Part shown: positions 1 through 11,250 of the stretch, one piece after another | How positions within the stretch are numbered: position 1 is the first letter of the stretch | Layout: every line of letters begins with the position of its first letter | Assembly: GCF_040958095.1 (NCBI RefSeq) | Contig: NC_091152.1 | Location: forward strand, 22,691,998-22,755,997 | Direction: 5' to 3' | DNA from: Procambarus clarkii | Taxonomy: Eukaryota; Arthropoda; Malacostraca; Decapoda; Cambaridae | DNA: 64,000 nt | Notes under the pieces: model-generated | Databases searched by the model: none | What the model saw: the letters and a program-made list of their open reading frames with translations, nothing else | Told to the model about the DNA's origin: nothing | Translations under genes and position numbers: made by a program

Positions 1-721
1 ATAACAATAATAATAATAACTTTACCACACTATCTTACGTTAAAAGCCTTGGTCCACTTAGGCAGGATACAAGGTTTACACTATTAACGAGCTAGGGTAA
101 AGTACTACTGGATAAGCACTGAAGCTGGATGCAGCTTAGGGTAGGGAAACCACGTGGGACCCTAATACAAAACACAACACTTAGGGGTACCCAAAACACT
201 GGCAAATACTACCCCCAGGTCTCACCAATCGTTACTACCAGAGTAGGTACACTTAATAATGCCACGTACTTAACTTAAGGATACAGGAACTTCAGGTAAG
301 GGAAATAAGTAAGAGGAGAAGGGAGAAGAGTAGGGGTGCAGCCACAGAGTAGGTCTCGTCCGCACGAACACCAGCCAGAGAAGGACCTTCTAGCGACCAG
401 CTAGGCCTCCCATGTCGTGGTGCCGGAAGGAGCCTAATTGATCGTGCAGCTAAGCACATTAAAGATCTTCCCCTATGCAATGTATTGTTACTTTACAAAT
501 GATTAGAAAGTATTAGTAAGCAAAGTTGGTGCCTATGTTATTATTTAATAATCAACCCCCAGCTCAGTCTTTAAATGCTCTTTGAGAAACAATAATAGTC
601 TTACGTCTGGCAGGGAAGATACAAACAATTGCCGCTAGTGATGCACCCAACTGTACTACCAGAAAGTTTAATAGCTCAATTTTGACCTCTGGTTTCCACT
701 GGAGAACCCAGGGTCGTAACA
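1..721 (-). mobile_element. LTR-R copy 1 (solo LTR-like, cut by window edge)
   Basis: On the minus strand it begins TGTTACGACCCTGGG at 721. It matches 40209-41022 in the same orientation and 48512-49752 in the opposite orientation. The other copies are about 950 bp with TG...CA ends and 5-bp target duplications, so this is an LTR rather than a generic repeat. The far end lies outside the window. Bases 722-726 (GTAGT) would be one side of its target duplication, which cannot be confirmed. This copy lacks the SINE found in the copy at 48512, so it supplies the empty site near 158-170. Confidence 0.7.
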
Positions 722-1258
722 GTAGTACTCGTTAACTTAATAATAACGCTCTATTACTCTCTCATCTATCCTTATTTCAATTATGGTGCTTGGGGTTCTA
801 CTACCCAAAATCATCTACATCTTCTAATTACTCAACACAAATCTTCTATAGAACAATAACAAACTTTGGCCCCAGACAGCTCTCGGTAACCTTATTTAAA
901 TCTTTGAATATGTACTACTGTCCTAGTTGTACTCACTTAGTTGTGTTTTCGGGGATTGAACTCTGGCTCTTTGGTCCCGCCTCTCAACTGTCAATCAACT
1001 GTTGTACAGATTCCTGAGCCTACTGGGCTCTGTCATATCTACATTTGAAATTATGTATGGCGTCAGCCTCCACCACATCACTGCCTAATGCATTCCACCT
1101 GTTAACTACCCTGACACTGAAAAAGTTCTTTCTAACGTATTTCCCCAGTCACTAGGTATTTTCTGCCCGTCTGTTAATTCCTGTTAATTCAGCTAGGATT
1201 TACCATTATGTCTTGGTCGGGCTCCGTTAAGTGTTATGTGATCTATTCACTTTATTTT
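722..1258 (+). repeat. Left arm of a 537-bp inverted repeat
   Basis: Position p pairs with 3224-p. The partner arm is 1966-2502, and I saw only a few mismatches over 537 bp. The arm is a composite. Bases 745-905 encode a decayed LINE-A reverse transcriptase C-terminus (Tyr-Tyr-Pro-Lys and Ser-Asn-Tyr-Ser-Thr-Gln stretches). Bases about 1018-1145 hold, on the minus strand, a second LINE C-terminus (Arg-Val-Val-Asn-Arg-Trp-Asn-Ala-Leu). The left end abuts LTR-R exactly. Confidence 0.85.
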
Positions 1259-1965
1259 ATTTCAAGGAGTGCAGGAACAATCACAACTACGTTCTTGAGA
1301 CTCCAGATAGAGACTCCACTTCAACCTCCTGAAGCAGTATCAAGGTACCCCCCCCCTAGGATCTTAAGCAACCTACCACAAGAGGATGAATGGCATCCAC
1401 CAGCCCCACTGTACACCTAAGTCCTACGACCTGAAACCCACCGATTAAGGATTTAAAAACTCCACTCAACCACCAACAACTGATAAAAAAAAACAAGCAC
1501 AGCTCTCCAAGACAATCGGGGAGTAGCTATACTTAATCAACCACCACCTGTTTTATGGCTACTCACCGCCAGCTGACCAGGAAAAAAAAAACAAAAAAAA
1601 AACAAGCCTTTACTAACCACCATATATCACCTCCACATTCATCCATCACTTCTCATCACAATCAACCCCAAAGTGGTTGGGCCACTTATCTGTTACCCCC
1701 CTCCTCTCCCTCGATCACACCCTAATCCTTTTCAAGTTTTCCTGCATCCTTCCCCATCCTTCTGTTCCCGACTTACCAGTCCTATGGTCTTCAAACCGTA
1801 AACCGTAACATGTCGATGTTTGAGTACTAATATTTAACTTAAAATGTACCCCCGTAGTAAGAAAGAGTAAGCTTAGCCTAGTGACATGGCAAACACGTTC
1901 TGCAGAAACCTAATGGCAGATGAAATGTAATTAGAACTAGGTATAACAGTCATGACACAAAGGGG
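1259..1965. other. Spacer of the inverted repeat, no gene recognised
   Basis: These 707 bp separate the arms at 722-1258 and 1966-2502. They hold A-rich runs near 1487 and 1582 and scattered short frames that match nothing recognisable. No LTR ends, terminal repeats or Pol III boxes were found. Confidence 0.5.
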
Positions 1966-2502
1966 AAAATAAAGTGAATAGATCACATAACACTTAACGG
2001 AGCCCGACCAAGACATAATGGTAAATCCTAGCTGAATTAACAGGAATTAACAGACGGGCAGAAAATACCTAGTGACTGGGGAAATACGTTAGAAAGAACT
2101 TTTTCAGTGTCAGGGTAGTTAACAGGTGGAATGCATTAGGCAGTGATGTGGTGGAGTCTGACGCCATACACAATTTCAAATGTAGATATGATAGAGCCCA
2201 GTAGGCTCAGGAATCTGTACAACAGTTGATTGACAGTTGAGAGGCGGGACCAAAGAGCCAGAGTTCAATCCCCGAAAACACAACTAAGTGAGTACAACTA
2301 GGACAGTAGTACATATTCAAAGATTTAAATAAGGTTACCGAGAGCTGTCTGGGGCCAAAGTTTGTTATTGTTCTATAGAAGATTTGTGTTGAGTAATTAG
2401 AAGATGTAGATGATTTTGGGTAGTAGAACCCCAAGCACCATAATTGAAATAAGGATAGATGAGAGAGTAATAGAGCGTTATTATTAAGTTAACGAGTACT
2501 AC
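1966..2502 (-). repeat. Right arm of the 537-bp inverted repeat
   Basis: Reverse complement of 722-1258. The LINE-A remnant lies at about 2319-2479 on the minus strand. The second LINE remnant lies at about 2079-2206 on the plus strand and reads Val-Asn-Arg-Trp-Asn-Ala-Leu-Gly-Ser-Asp. The arm ends GAGTACTAC at 2502, followed by unrelated AT-rich DNA. Confidence 0.85.
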
Positions 2503-2799
2503 ATTATTTAGATACTATCGATATCATATATCGACGCTTTTGCTGCTTATTTTCACGAGTATGAAATAAAAGTACGGTTAAGGTTTTAACTTTCAGATGG
2601 CGTATGTAACATATCAAGGATCATCACCATATATTTTAGCACGTGTCAAACAGATAACACAAATTATGTTATGAAAACAATGCACACTTATAAATATATC
2701 CAAACAGTAAAGATACAGAATGAAACTGATGATAGCACAACCATAGAGAAATATTGCAAAGAATAAGGTTTTAACCATATATCCTTTTCTGTAATAATT
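2503..2799. other. AT-rich stretch, nothing recognised
   Basis: No coding similarity, terminal repeat or Pol III promoter was seen here. A 61-codon minus-strand frame at 2688-2873 runs into LINE-A 3' untranslated sequence and has no recognisable domain. Confidence 0.4.
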
Positions 2800-3069
2800 T
2801 GTAATTGCATTTGTGCTGCTTTTTCAACAATGTTCCCCCCTCTTTTACCTCTATTTTTATTTGTACTCAACACATCTTATTCTTTTTACCCATTAGTTTT
2901 AAGCTTTAGTCATTAATGTTTTTCCTGCCCGAAACGCTTTGCGTAATAGTGACTTTAGGCATTGTATGTACTAGCTCTATCTATAAAGCCAACAAACTTT
3001 GTAAAATCTCTTTATGTATGTACCTTACCTAAATAAAATTATTATTATTATTATTATTATTAATAAAAT
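2800..3069 (+). mobile_element. LINE-A 3' end (5'-truncated) with ATT tail
   Basis: It matches the 3' untranslated region of the long LINE-A copy (31428-31650), including TGCCCGAAACGCTTTGCGTA and the terminal block GTATGTACCTTACCTAAATAA. It ends in an (ATT)n tail at about 3037-3069 instead of the TTGTA tail of the long copy. Only noncoding 3' sequence is present, as expected for a severely 5'-truncated insertion. Confidence 0.85.
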
Positions 3070-3769
3070 AATTGCTGTTTATTAGAGTTACCGGTCCATG
3101 CCCTTCTAGTCCCGAAATAAGTTTACCTCTTTCGCCTCAGCGCTCTGTCGGCGGTATCGCTAAATTTCTCACTTATTTAACTCTTGTTTCCCTTCAAAAC
3201 ACATAAATCTTTCGCCTTTTACTAAAGATTTCCGTGGAGGGGAACAACTCAATGAGTCTTAAATAATTTTTTCTTGGCCCATTAAATTGGGCCTTATTAT
3301 CCTTAATATTAGTAGTTTAAAGTAATAATACTGGGGCTACTTCGTGGCTTGGACGCCAATAGAGAATCCTGTTTGCAGGAGACTTAAGCAGGACTCTCCC
3401 AAATATTACCCTAAAGCACAAACTGTAAATTATATAAATCTCCTACCTGCCAAATAAGCAGTCAAATTAGAAGATTAGATAACATAAATAAAAACCCACC
3501 CGAAATATCAGTTTCCTGGGAGCGAAAGAAAACCATTGGACCAACCAAGAGATCCTCCTGGTCTAAATAATTCACACTAAGTAACCTCATTCATCTTTAC
3601 CAACAAGGTTTAAAAAGAAAAGTACCTTTCATAAATGGTTTCCTCACAGAAGCAAATGCAGTATTTGCAACTTTCACAGAATTCTATACTAAAGATTCTG
3701 TGGAGAGTGAGGTTTAGATTACATATTATAAGCACTATCTCTTATCTCACAAATGCACTGTACAATAGT
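3070..3769. other. Unassigned AT-rich DNA
   Basis: About 700 bp without a recognisable frame, terminal repeat or match to the other families in this window. Confidence 0.4.
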
Positions 3770-4351
3770 TAGTTTAGTTCATTTATTACGCACCCCAAGG
3801 GAGTGCATAATAAAGGGTAGTGGAAAGGGTTACAGAGGCACATAATGGGCTCAGGGACTGAACCCCACAATTCATTTAGCTAAGCAAGTTACAATCTTGA
3901 TGAGCTAGTTACAAAATTCAGTATAAGTCGTTACATCATAAATGGGTTCGAGATCGACCACAAATTCAGTTTCTAAATTAAGCAACTGACATATGTGGAG
4001 AGCTAGTGTCATAATTGATATGTTTGTCCTGCACACCGCCCCCATCCAGTGGGCAGCGGTGGATAGGTTACAATTACTTAGTTACTACCTACAGTTAGAA
4101 AACTGGGGATATTTGGCTAAAATTTCTGGTAGCAGATAATTTTGAATGAAATATTTTCACATCGTTGGAACATTGGTTATAGAATTGTCTCTGATTTCCC
4201 GTATCTTTTTGCACTCCACTACATAGTAACGGAGGGTGTGCGAATAGTTTTGTTGACACAGTTTACATTTGTTCAGGTCTACATCAACAGATAATGATAA
4301 TTCCCAGAGATACTTGTAACTGAGTCTAAGCCGAGCAGTAGTAACATCTAG
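3770..4351 (-). mobile_element. LINE-I 3' end fragment
   Basis: Reverse complement of the 3' end also found at 19953-20745 and 43177-44076. It contains the C-terminal cysteine/histidine region of the second open frame (decayed), the 3' untranslated region with CCCACTGGATGGGGG, and the terminal CATAATAAATGAACTAAACT. It stops exactly where the LINE-A fragment of the opposite strand begins. Confidence 0.85.
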
Positions 4352-6097
4352 AACTTACTCTTCACTTGTCATTTACTGAACTTAATTAATTGAGTGCATT
4401 AATATTTCCTTAGGTCTTATTAATTATACAGTCATAACTGAACTATTTATAGTTAATAATCATTAGCTTAAATTTGCCTATGTTTATTATTCAACTTTTT
4501 TCTTTGATTTCATTTATTATTTAGTTTGCCTAGCCTCGCCATACTCCCCTACTCCATTGTACCCCTGGCTTTGCCTGTATTTCAAATTGCAAATTGTTAC
4601 TTACAGTGTACCTGAGAGTACTTGTAAGCAATCTACCTCATTTTTCTTTTTTTGCTCAATTTGTTTTTGTATTGTATAGTCTTGTTTATGTCTTTGTTTT
4701 GTATATCTATATCTTTTGTTTTGTATAGTCCATGTTTATATGTTTTTTCTTTGATTTCATTTATTACCTAGGTTGCCTAGCCTCGCCATACTCCCTTACT
4801 CCATTGTACCCCTGTAAGCCCCTTGTAAGCTACCTCATTTTTTTCTTTTGTTGTTCATTTTGTGTTTGTTTTGTATAGTATTGTTTATATATTTTTCCCC
4901 CTTTTATAGCTTAATTCTACTTTGTAATTTGCCTTTCTTGCCTTGTTTTCCTGCAACCAGCTTTTTTTATGCAGACAAGTATAGACCTAGAACTAAACCT
5001 CTTATCCACTATTTATGACAATCATCACTTTAATGATCTAAATTGCAGATATTTTGCAGCACATGATGTAAACAATGTATTAACACATAGTCACAATATC
5101 TCTGTAATCAATTTGAATGTTAGATCCCTAGGTAAACACTTCAGTGATGTTAGTGCCTTGATTGAAACTATTGACAACAAATTCTCTTTTATTATACTTA
5201 CTGAAACATGGTTGAAAGGAGGATACTACTCAACTCTTTAACATGCCTAACTACTCGGCAATTCACAACTGTCGTCAAATTCAGAGAGGTAGTGGCACTG
5301 CTCTTTACTACCACCAAGAACTAACATGCTTAAAAGTAATTAGAACTAGAGACTGCTGTGGGGAGTATATCTTCGCCAGCTTCAGTCAAGGGTGCCGAGT
5401 CTGTCCTTTCTGTGGGTGCAGTCTATAGAATTCCTAACACCGATGTGTCCGAATTCAACTCAAACCTTAGAAATCTAATACTCGATAACAGACTGAACAA
5501 AAACCATCTAATTATCGCTGGGGACTTTAATATTGACCTCTGCGAGCCTGAACACCCTACTGCTGTTAGCTTCCTCAACTGTATGAATTCCTGCTTCCTC
5601 ATACCCTTAATCACTAGACCTACTAGAATCACTGATAGTACTGCCACGACTCTAGATCACATCTGGACAAACATAACCTCTCCGCTTACTTCAGGTATAA
5701 TCACCGATAGCACTACAGACCATTACCCCACATTTCTCTTAACTAACATTTGCAAACCACCTCTAGAGTCAAGGGAGTTAAGTTTTAGGCTGCACAATGA
5801 AACTGCTATAGACAATTTTATAACTGCTGCTGATAATGTCAACTGGGAGTCCGAGTTAGGTAACATAGGGGACATCAACCTAGCAGTGCAATCTTTTCTT
5901 CAAAAAACTCTTAGCCTTTATAACACCCACTGTCCTATGCTTACAAAACAAGTCACAACCAAAAGGTTTAACAATCCCTGGCTTACAAAGGGAATACTTA
6001 AATCCATTAATAAAAAACATGACCTTGAGAAGAAGTATAGGTTAGGAATTGTCTCCAAAGAATTCTCAAAGAATTACTCGTTATTGCTATTATTATA
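4352..6097 (+). mobile_element. LINE-A fragment, 5' and 3' truncated
   Basis: It aligns with positions about 27696-29545 of the long LINE-A copy: the region between the two open frames and the endonuclease part of frame 2. It lacks the 115-bp insertion carried by the long copy at 28066-28180, so it serves as the empty-site reference at about 4735. It ends at an ATT-rich stretch at 6085-6097, where unrelated DNA starts. Confidence 0.85.
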
Positions 6098-6098
6098 A
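4969..6098 (+). pseudogene. LINE-A ORF2, endonuclease part, frameshifted
   Basis: An apurinic/apyrimidinic-type endonuclease (EEP family) starts at the ATG at 4969. Visible landmarks in order are Asn-Leu-Asn-Val-Arg-Ser, Leu-Thr-Glu-Thr-Trp, Val-Tyr-Arg-Ile-Pro, Gly-Asp-Phe-Asn and a Thr-Asp-His close to the end of the domain. This enzyme nicks the target DNA in target-primed reverse transcription. Compared with the copy at 28417 the frame is broken near 5220-5241 and again near 5384, where two bases are missing. No reverse transcriptase is present, because the copy is truncated at 6097. It is a dead fragment. Confidence 0.85.
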
Positions 6099-7727
6099 TG
6101 TGGGTTGGTGTCGGTGGTGTTGTCGTGTTGATCCTTCTCTACGGAGAACCCAACCCACAACTCGGTAGAGTGCTTATAACTCTCCAGGAGATCACCTTTG
6201 GCGCTTCTGGCTCTTGGAGAGGGGCTCAACGTCACACGTTTAAGGGATGCGGCTCCAACACTTAGCCTCGTTGTCACGTGCACACACCCACTCGAGCCGC
6301 TGTGACTCCCCACTCTCTCCTTAGGTGATATGATCTCCTCAATCCCCCTTTGACTTATTAGTATTACCTTCTACCCTGTCCACAGCAGTGGTTCTTGGTT
6401 CTTTCTCTCTCTCTCTCCTCCTGTACTATTTCATGGGAAGCCTCACTAGGACAAGGGCAAACACCAGCAAATTGGAATACATTTACTGGACAAAGCACAT
6501 ACACAATACCTACACACATATAATAATAATGAATCCTATACTCTATACTATTACAATCAGGTTGCACTCCAACACCATCAGAACTCTATCATCAGCTTAT
6601 TAAGTGGTATCCTATCTTCTGATTCCCCACCTGATACTATCAACCTCCTCAAGTTGATCAAGTCTACATACACTGTTGCACCATCAGCAAGAGAATATAT
6701 ATATGTATCTATAAATGTGTACAAAGAAAATCAGCATTTGAATGCAATAACATATATCAGTATAAATGTTCATTGATACACAACAATGATCAATCGATCA
6801 CTCTATCAGTCCTAGAACGCATACATCTGTAGGTAATCCAGCCTACGATTGTAACTCTAAACTTCAGTATAAAACACTCCTTGACATAAGAATGCAAACA
6901 ATCACTCACCTCTCACTGCGTCTTGCACGCTAATGACAATTAACCAAATACTATCAACTCCGTACAAGTAATCCACCAGAACTTCCCTTCCACCTCTGGA
7001 AGTTCACTACCCTGATCTTTAGGTTCTTCCGGGCTTTACTACCAGGATCCTCTGCAGCTCCTCCAGGCTGCTATCATGAAGTTTCCTTGAGCAACTACGG
7101 TGCTTCACCCTTCTGCTAGGGTCCTCCACAGCTCTCTTGGCTGTACACCATGAAGTTCCCTCGAGCAACTATGGTGCTTTACCACCTCTACAAAAGCACG
7201 TGACACTCCTCTTCACTGCTTCTCCTCACAGCCCGAGGTCCTCTGCTCCACTACCTTGGAGTCTCATCAACTACTTCATCTGTGCTGGCTTCGAAGTTCT
7301 CAGCAACTTCTTCCCCAAGGACAAACCTGCAACCCATCGACACTCCAATAAAAACGTTTCCCCTTTAACACATAAACAAAAATAATCACACAATATGTTT
7401 GCCTCCAACCTCTATCTGTCCTCTACATACTATGAGAGTGGACTTCCCCGTTGGGCGGGTTCATGCCCCACCTTGCCCGGCGGCGGTCCTCACTCACGCT
7501 GGGAGGGTCATCAGCAGTCAGGAGCCGGGCTCCCGTCAGTTAGCCTGCCAGCGCTCAGAGGGGACGGACGTCGCTCCGTGTTCCTCCCTCTCCACTCTTA
7601 TTTTAGGCTTTCTGCCTTATCAAAACATGCCTAACTTATAAATAAACATCGCTACTGTCGCTGGGCACACGACCAACTACAAGCAATCAATATGAACTGG
7701 CTTAAATCGTGCATACCTCAGATTGTC
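6098..7727. other. Unassigned 1.6 kb between LINE-A and gypsy-3
   Basis: No recognisable coding domain. A short (TC)n run lies at about 6402-6418. A partially duplicated block occurs around 7075-7110 and 7146-7180 (CATGAAGTT...GAGCAACTA...GGTGCTT). TATAAATA near 7638 is the only promoter-like string. It starts TGTGGG just after the LINE-A truncation point, which could be an LTR start, but no matching end or target duplication was found. Confidence 0.35.
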
Positions 7728-8134
7728 TCGTCGTTTCAATTAGTTGCTGTTTGATTTCTTTGTCAACATCAACAAACTCACAATGGGCTGCTAAACCCTG
7801 CAGAAGTGTGTGGTATTGATCAACGGTTTCATTAGAGAGTTGTCTGGCTCTCCTGAAATGCATAATTTCCATTGCAGTATTTTGTCTTGGTTTGAAATGT
7901 TCTGTTAATTTGGCTTTGGCAGTGTCCTAATCTTTGGCACCACCAGTGTCTTTCAGTGTATCAAAGATGTCACAAACTCTATCACCTGCATAATGAAGTA
8001 GAAAGGCACGTTTTCTTTCAGCACTTTTGATGTCAGAAACTATCAACAAATTTTCAAACCTTTTAAGCCATCTGTGACAGGTTTGTCTGGTCACAGTCAG
8101 GATCAAATGCAGGAAACTGAGGTATATTTGCCAT
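7728..8134 (-). pseudogene. gag: gypsy-3 gag, N-terminal fragment
   Basis: Reads from the ATG at 8134 on the minus strand. It matches the first ~135 codons of the gag frame at 11251 (gypsy-1) and 36696 (gypsy-2). An 11-bp deletion near 8072 shifts the frame within the conserved Leu-Ser-Gln-Arg-Trp-Val-Lys-Trp stretch. The fragment stops abruptly at 7728, upstream of where the zinc knuckles would be. Gag would form the particle of an LTR retrotransposon; this copy cannot. Confidence 0.85.
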
Positions 8135-8837
8135 TTTTACTGAATAAATGTAAACTTAGCACTTAAAATGTTCCTCAGAATACTAAACACTTACTGCACT
8201 GTATATGTTAGTTAAGAATTCACTGTAATTACTTTAATTTTGCAAAGCACACAAGCATTTTAATGCAAAAGTTTACAGCAGAGCACAATACAGCAGCAAC
8301 TGACTTCTTACCTAGCCCTTGTGTACATGTGTTGTTCCTACTCACAGCAGCACAGCAGTTGTCAGCAGTTGGCACAGCAGTAGTTAGCAGTTGGTACAGC
8401 AGTTGGCAACAGTTGGTACAGCAGTTGGCAGCAGTTGGTACAGCAGTTGGCAGCAGTTGGTACAGCAGTTGTCACAGCAGTCAGTTCTTAGTGTGAAGAA
8501 TTGTAGCACAGAGCGCGTTTCATATACATAACATCGGGTTTTGCATACAGCATCAAAGCGTCATTTCATACACCGCGACGGCAGATTCCTCAGTACACAG
8601 CTTCAGTCAGCACAGCTTAGGTAGCACACAGCATTGGTTAGCACACAGCATTGGTTAGCACACAGCATCGTTTAGTACACAGCATTGGTTAGCACACAGC
8701 ATTGGTTAGCATACAGCGTCGGGTATGGTGCTCACAGACAGCACGACTGCCCTCCTCCTCCGGGGGCGAGACAGCATGTTCTCCTTGTGTTTGAAGCTGA
8801 ACAAATACCTGCGTTCACAGTTCATCCTCGTCGCCAG
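8135..8837 (-). mobile_element. gypsy-3 leader with tandem repeats and primer-binding site
   Basis: Untranslated leader between LTR and gag. It contains two tandem-repeat blocks: short units of the type CAGCAGTTGGTA at about 8345-8490 and 17-bp units of the type TAGCACACAGCATTGGT at about 8615-8710. The primer-binding site abuts the LTR at 8820-8837 (minus strand TGGCGACGAGGATGAA). The other two gypsy copies have the same architecture with different repeat numbers. Confidence 0.75.
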
Positions 8838-9047
8838 TGTGGTGTTTGTATGTAGCTGAGGAAGTCTTGGTTGTAGGGTTGATATAAAGTCATGGCTTGG
8901 TTACTGACTTTAATACTTATAAACGATTACATGACTAGCAGCTTCCAAGCTTTGCGGGCGTCCTGTACGCTCTTTGTTTTCCTTCTTTCTGGCATCTGAC
9001 TTGCAGCACATAGAAAACGGATGGTACCGTTTTCTGTGAACATGACA
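8838..9047 (-). mobile_element. gypsy-3 5' LTR (210 bp)
   Basis: Minus strand begins TGTCATGTTCAC and ends AACACCACA. It belongs to the subfamily with TGCTGCAAGTCAGATGCC, the same as the LTR at 21061-21270 and unlike those at 10392, 32005 and 40004 (TGTGGCGGAGCAGACGCC). The flank at 9048-9052 (GCCCC on the minus strand) interrupts LINE-A exactly where the flank at 21271 resumes. Confidence 0.9.
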
Positions 9048-9240
9048 GGGGCCAGAGTTGGATATTGTCCTAATAGCAGCTTTGTGTTGAGTAATTAGAG
9101 GAGGTAAAAGATTTTGGATAGTAGAACCCCAAGCACAAATACCATAGTTGAGATAGGGATAGATGAGGGAGTAATAAAGCGTCACTAGGGCAGGGCAAGG
9201 TACATAATATCTGATCTTAGAAAGAATGCCAACAGTTTTT
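9048..9240 (-). mobile_element. LINE-A reverse transcriptase C-terminal fragment
   Basis: Minus strand encodes Gly-Ile-Leu-Ser-Lys-Ile-Arg-Tyr-Tyr-Val-Pro through Ile-Ser-Asn-Ser-Gly-Pro, the C-terminal part of LINE-A ORF2 (compare 30850-31035). Gypsy-3 interrupts it at 9047. LINE-I sequence joins on the other side at 9241. Confidence 0.85.
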
Positions 9241-9943
9241 GAACCTAATGATGCTAGGCTCAGTCTGAATACAGATAGGAAGGTCAGTATAATTAAACTT
9301 ATCACTAAGAGCATACAGGTTAAAGATATTGAGGGCAGAGTTCCCCACGTAGATCCTCGCACCATGATACTGAAGCCCTTCGGTTGACTTGGCTGGAAGT
9401 AGCTGGTGAGGAAGGGACTTCTTAACATACAAAATACAAGAGTGACTGGATTTAAGGTTATAGACAACAAAGGAGGGTAATTTAAGGGTTGGAGACCTGG
9501 TGGGAACTCTGCACTCCTGAAGGCAGACGACATCAATGGGCTCGGTCGTCACTTTGTGGTGGAGATCAGGAAGTCTTTTCCTGAGTGATGCTATGTTCCA
9601 ACTGAGGATACGAAGCACCGTTGTATTGGGGAGTTTGTGGAGGGATCCATAGTTTATAATTAAGAAGTAGTCCCCAAAAGCTTTTATGTGTGTTTGTGTA
9701 ATTTACTGTCCCTTTGCTCTGCTTTGTATCACTCCTGGTATTCCTCTAAGTTCTGTGATGCAGCTGGCTGCAAGACAATACAGCTGCAATACACTGCCTC
9801 TCGTTTCTTTTTCAATGACACTGTTACTTATGAACTCTAACATTTGTTTTTAAGGATTTGGGGAACACTGTTTTTAATAGGTCGTCAATTTCCGCGGGTT
9901 CTAGCTGCGATATATCAAGCACACTAGCTAGACGAGTGGTGGG
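9241..9943 (-). pseudogene. LINE-I, end of ORF1 and start of endonuclease
   Basis: Closely matches 58190-58892. On the minus strand it contains the end of the first frame (Ile-Ser-Gln-Leu-Glu-Pro region) and the beginning of the EEP endonuclease (Arg-Ile-Leu-Ser-Trp-Asn-Ile-Ala-Ser-Leu, Val-Val-Cys-Leu-Gln-Glu-Cys). Unlike the copy at 58520 it has no stop codon after Ala-Ser-Leu-Arg. It ends at 9241 before the catalytic Gly-Asp-Tyr-Asn and is fused to LINE-A, so it is a fragment. Confidence 0.85.
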
Positions 9944-10077
9944 TTAATAACCCTGTGGGTCATAAAGCATCACCTGTTCTCAGTCCTACACTGTGGCTTG
10001 TTGAGCTTGAAAGCATTTGAATAAGAAATTATCTGGTTCAACAATTGCCAAATTTAAAAGAGAGTCCAGGAAGTTTT

Positions 10078-10391
10078 TTAGTTTAGTTCTTTTATTATGC
10101 ACCACATACCCATCTTGTGGGCGGTAGTGGAAAGGGTTACAGAAGCACATAATGGGCTCAAGGACTGAATCCCACAATTCATTTAGCTAAGCGAGTTACA
10201 TTCTTGATGAGCTAGTTACAAAATTATATATACATCGTCACATCATCAACGGGTTCGAGATCGAAAAAAAGTAGAGTTTCTAAATTAGGGAACTGACATG
10301 TGGAGAGCTAGTGTTATAATTGATATGTTTGTCCTACACACCGCCCCCCATCCAGTGGGCAGCGGTGGATAGGTTACAATCACTTAGTTTC
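10078..10391 (-). mobile_element. LINE-I 3' end fragment
   Basis: Same 3' end as 3770-4351, cut at 10391 by the gypsy-1 LTR. The 134 bp to its left (9944-10077) have no recognised identity. Confidence 0.85.
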
Positions 10392-10600
10392 TGTCATGTT
10401 CACAGAAAATGGTACCATCCGTTTTCTATGTGTGGCGGAGCAGACGCCAGGGAAGGTAAACAAGAGCGTACAGGACGCCCGCCAAGCTTGGTAGCTACTA
10501 GTCATGTAATTGTTTATATATATATTAAAGTCAGTAACCAAGCAATGACTTTATATCAACCCTACACTCAAGACTTCCTCAGTAACACACAAACACCACA
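10392..10600 (+). mobile_element. gypsy-1 5' LTR (209 bp)
   Basis: TGTCATGTTCAC...AACACCACA, followed at once by a primer-binding site. ATTAAAGTCAG near 10527 is a possible polyadenylation region. It belongs to the same subfamily as the gypsy-2 LTRs and differs in its middle from the LTR at 21061, so 5' and 3' LTRs of this element are not a natural pair. Confidence 0.9.
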
Positions 10601-10618
10601 TTGGCGACGAGGATGAAC
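10601..10618 (+). promoter_or_regulatory. gypsy-1 primer-binding site
   Basis: TTGGCGACGAGGATGAAC directly after the LTR, the expected place for tRNA priming of minus-strand synthesis. Gypsy-3 has the same sequence (8820-8837) and gypsy-2 has it with one change. Which tRNA it binds was not determined. Confidence 0.75.
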
Positions 10619-11250
10619 TGGGAGCGCAGGTATTTTGTTCAACTTAAAACAAGGAAGGAGCATGCTGTCTCGCCCAGAGGAGGAAGGAGAAATCGTGCTG
10701 TGAGCACCATACCCGATGCTATGTGCTAATCAATGCTGTGTGCTAACCAATGATGTGTGCTAACCAATGCTATGTGCTAACCAATGCTATGTGCTACCCC
10801 AAGCTATGTGCTGACTCAAGCTGTGTACTGAGTAATCTGCGAGCCGATGCTGTGTACGAAACGACGCTTTCATGTGTACAAAACCTGATGTTTTGGTTAT
10901 GAAACGACGCTTCGTGCTACAAAATTCTTCACGCTGTGAACAACTGCTGTACCAACTGCTGACAACTGCTGCACCAACTGCTGTACCAACTGCTGTACCA
11001 ACTGCTAACTACTGCTGTGCCAACTGCTGACAACTGCTGTGAGTAGGAGCAACACATGTACACAAGGGCTAGGTAAGAAGTCAGTTGCTGCTGTATTGTG
11101 CTCTGCTGTGAACTTTTGCATTAAAATGCTTGTGTGCTTTGCAAAATTAAAGTAATTACAGTGAATTCTTAACTAACATATGCAGTGCAGTAAGTGTTTA
11201 ATATTTTGAGGAACATTTAAGTGATAAGTTTACATTTATTCAGTAAAAAA
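10619..11250 (+). repeat. gypsy-1 leader with two tandem-repeat blocks
   Basis: About 10713-10810: repeats of the type GCTATGTGCTAACCAAT (17 bp). About 10937-11045: repeats of the type CTGCTGTACCAACTG. The same two blocks occur in the leaders of gypsy-2 and gypsy-3 with different copy numbers. The remainder, to 11250, is AT-rich leader before the gag ATG. Confidence 0.75.

Noticed and set aside
8910-9536. 208-codon minus-strand open frame
   Set aside because: It reads through LINE-I (wrong frame), LINE-A and a gypsy LTR in succession; it is a chance fusion of three elements.
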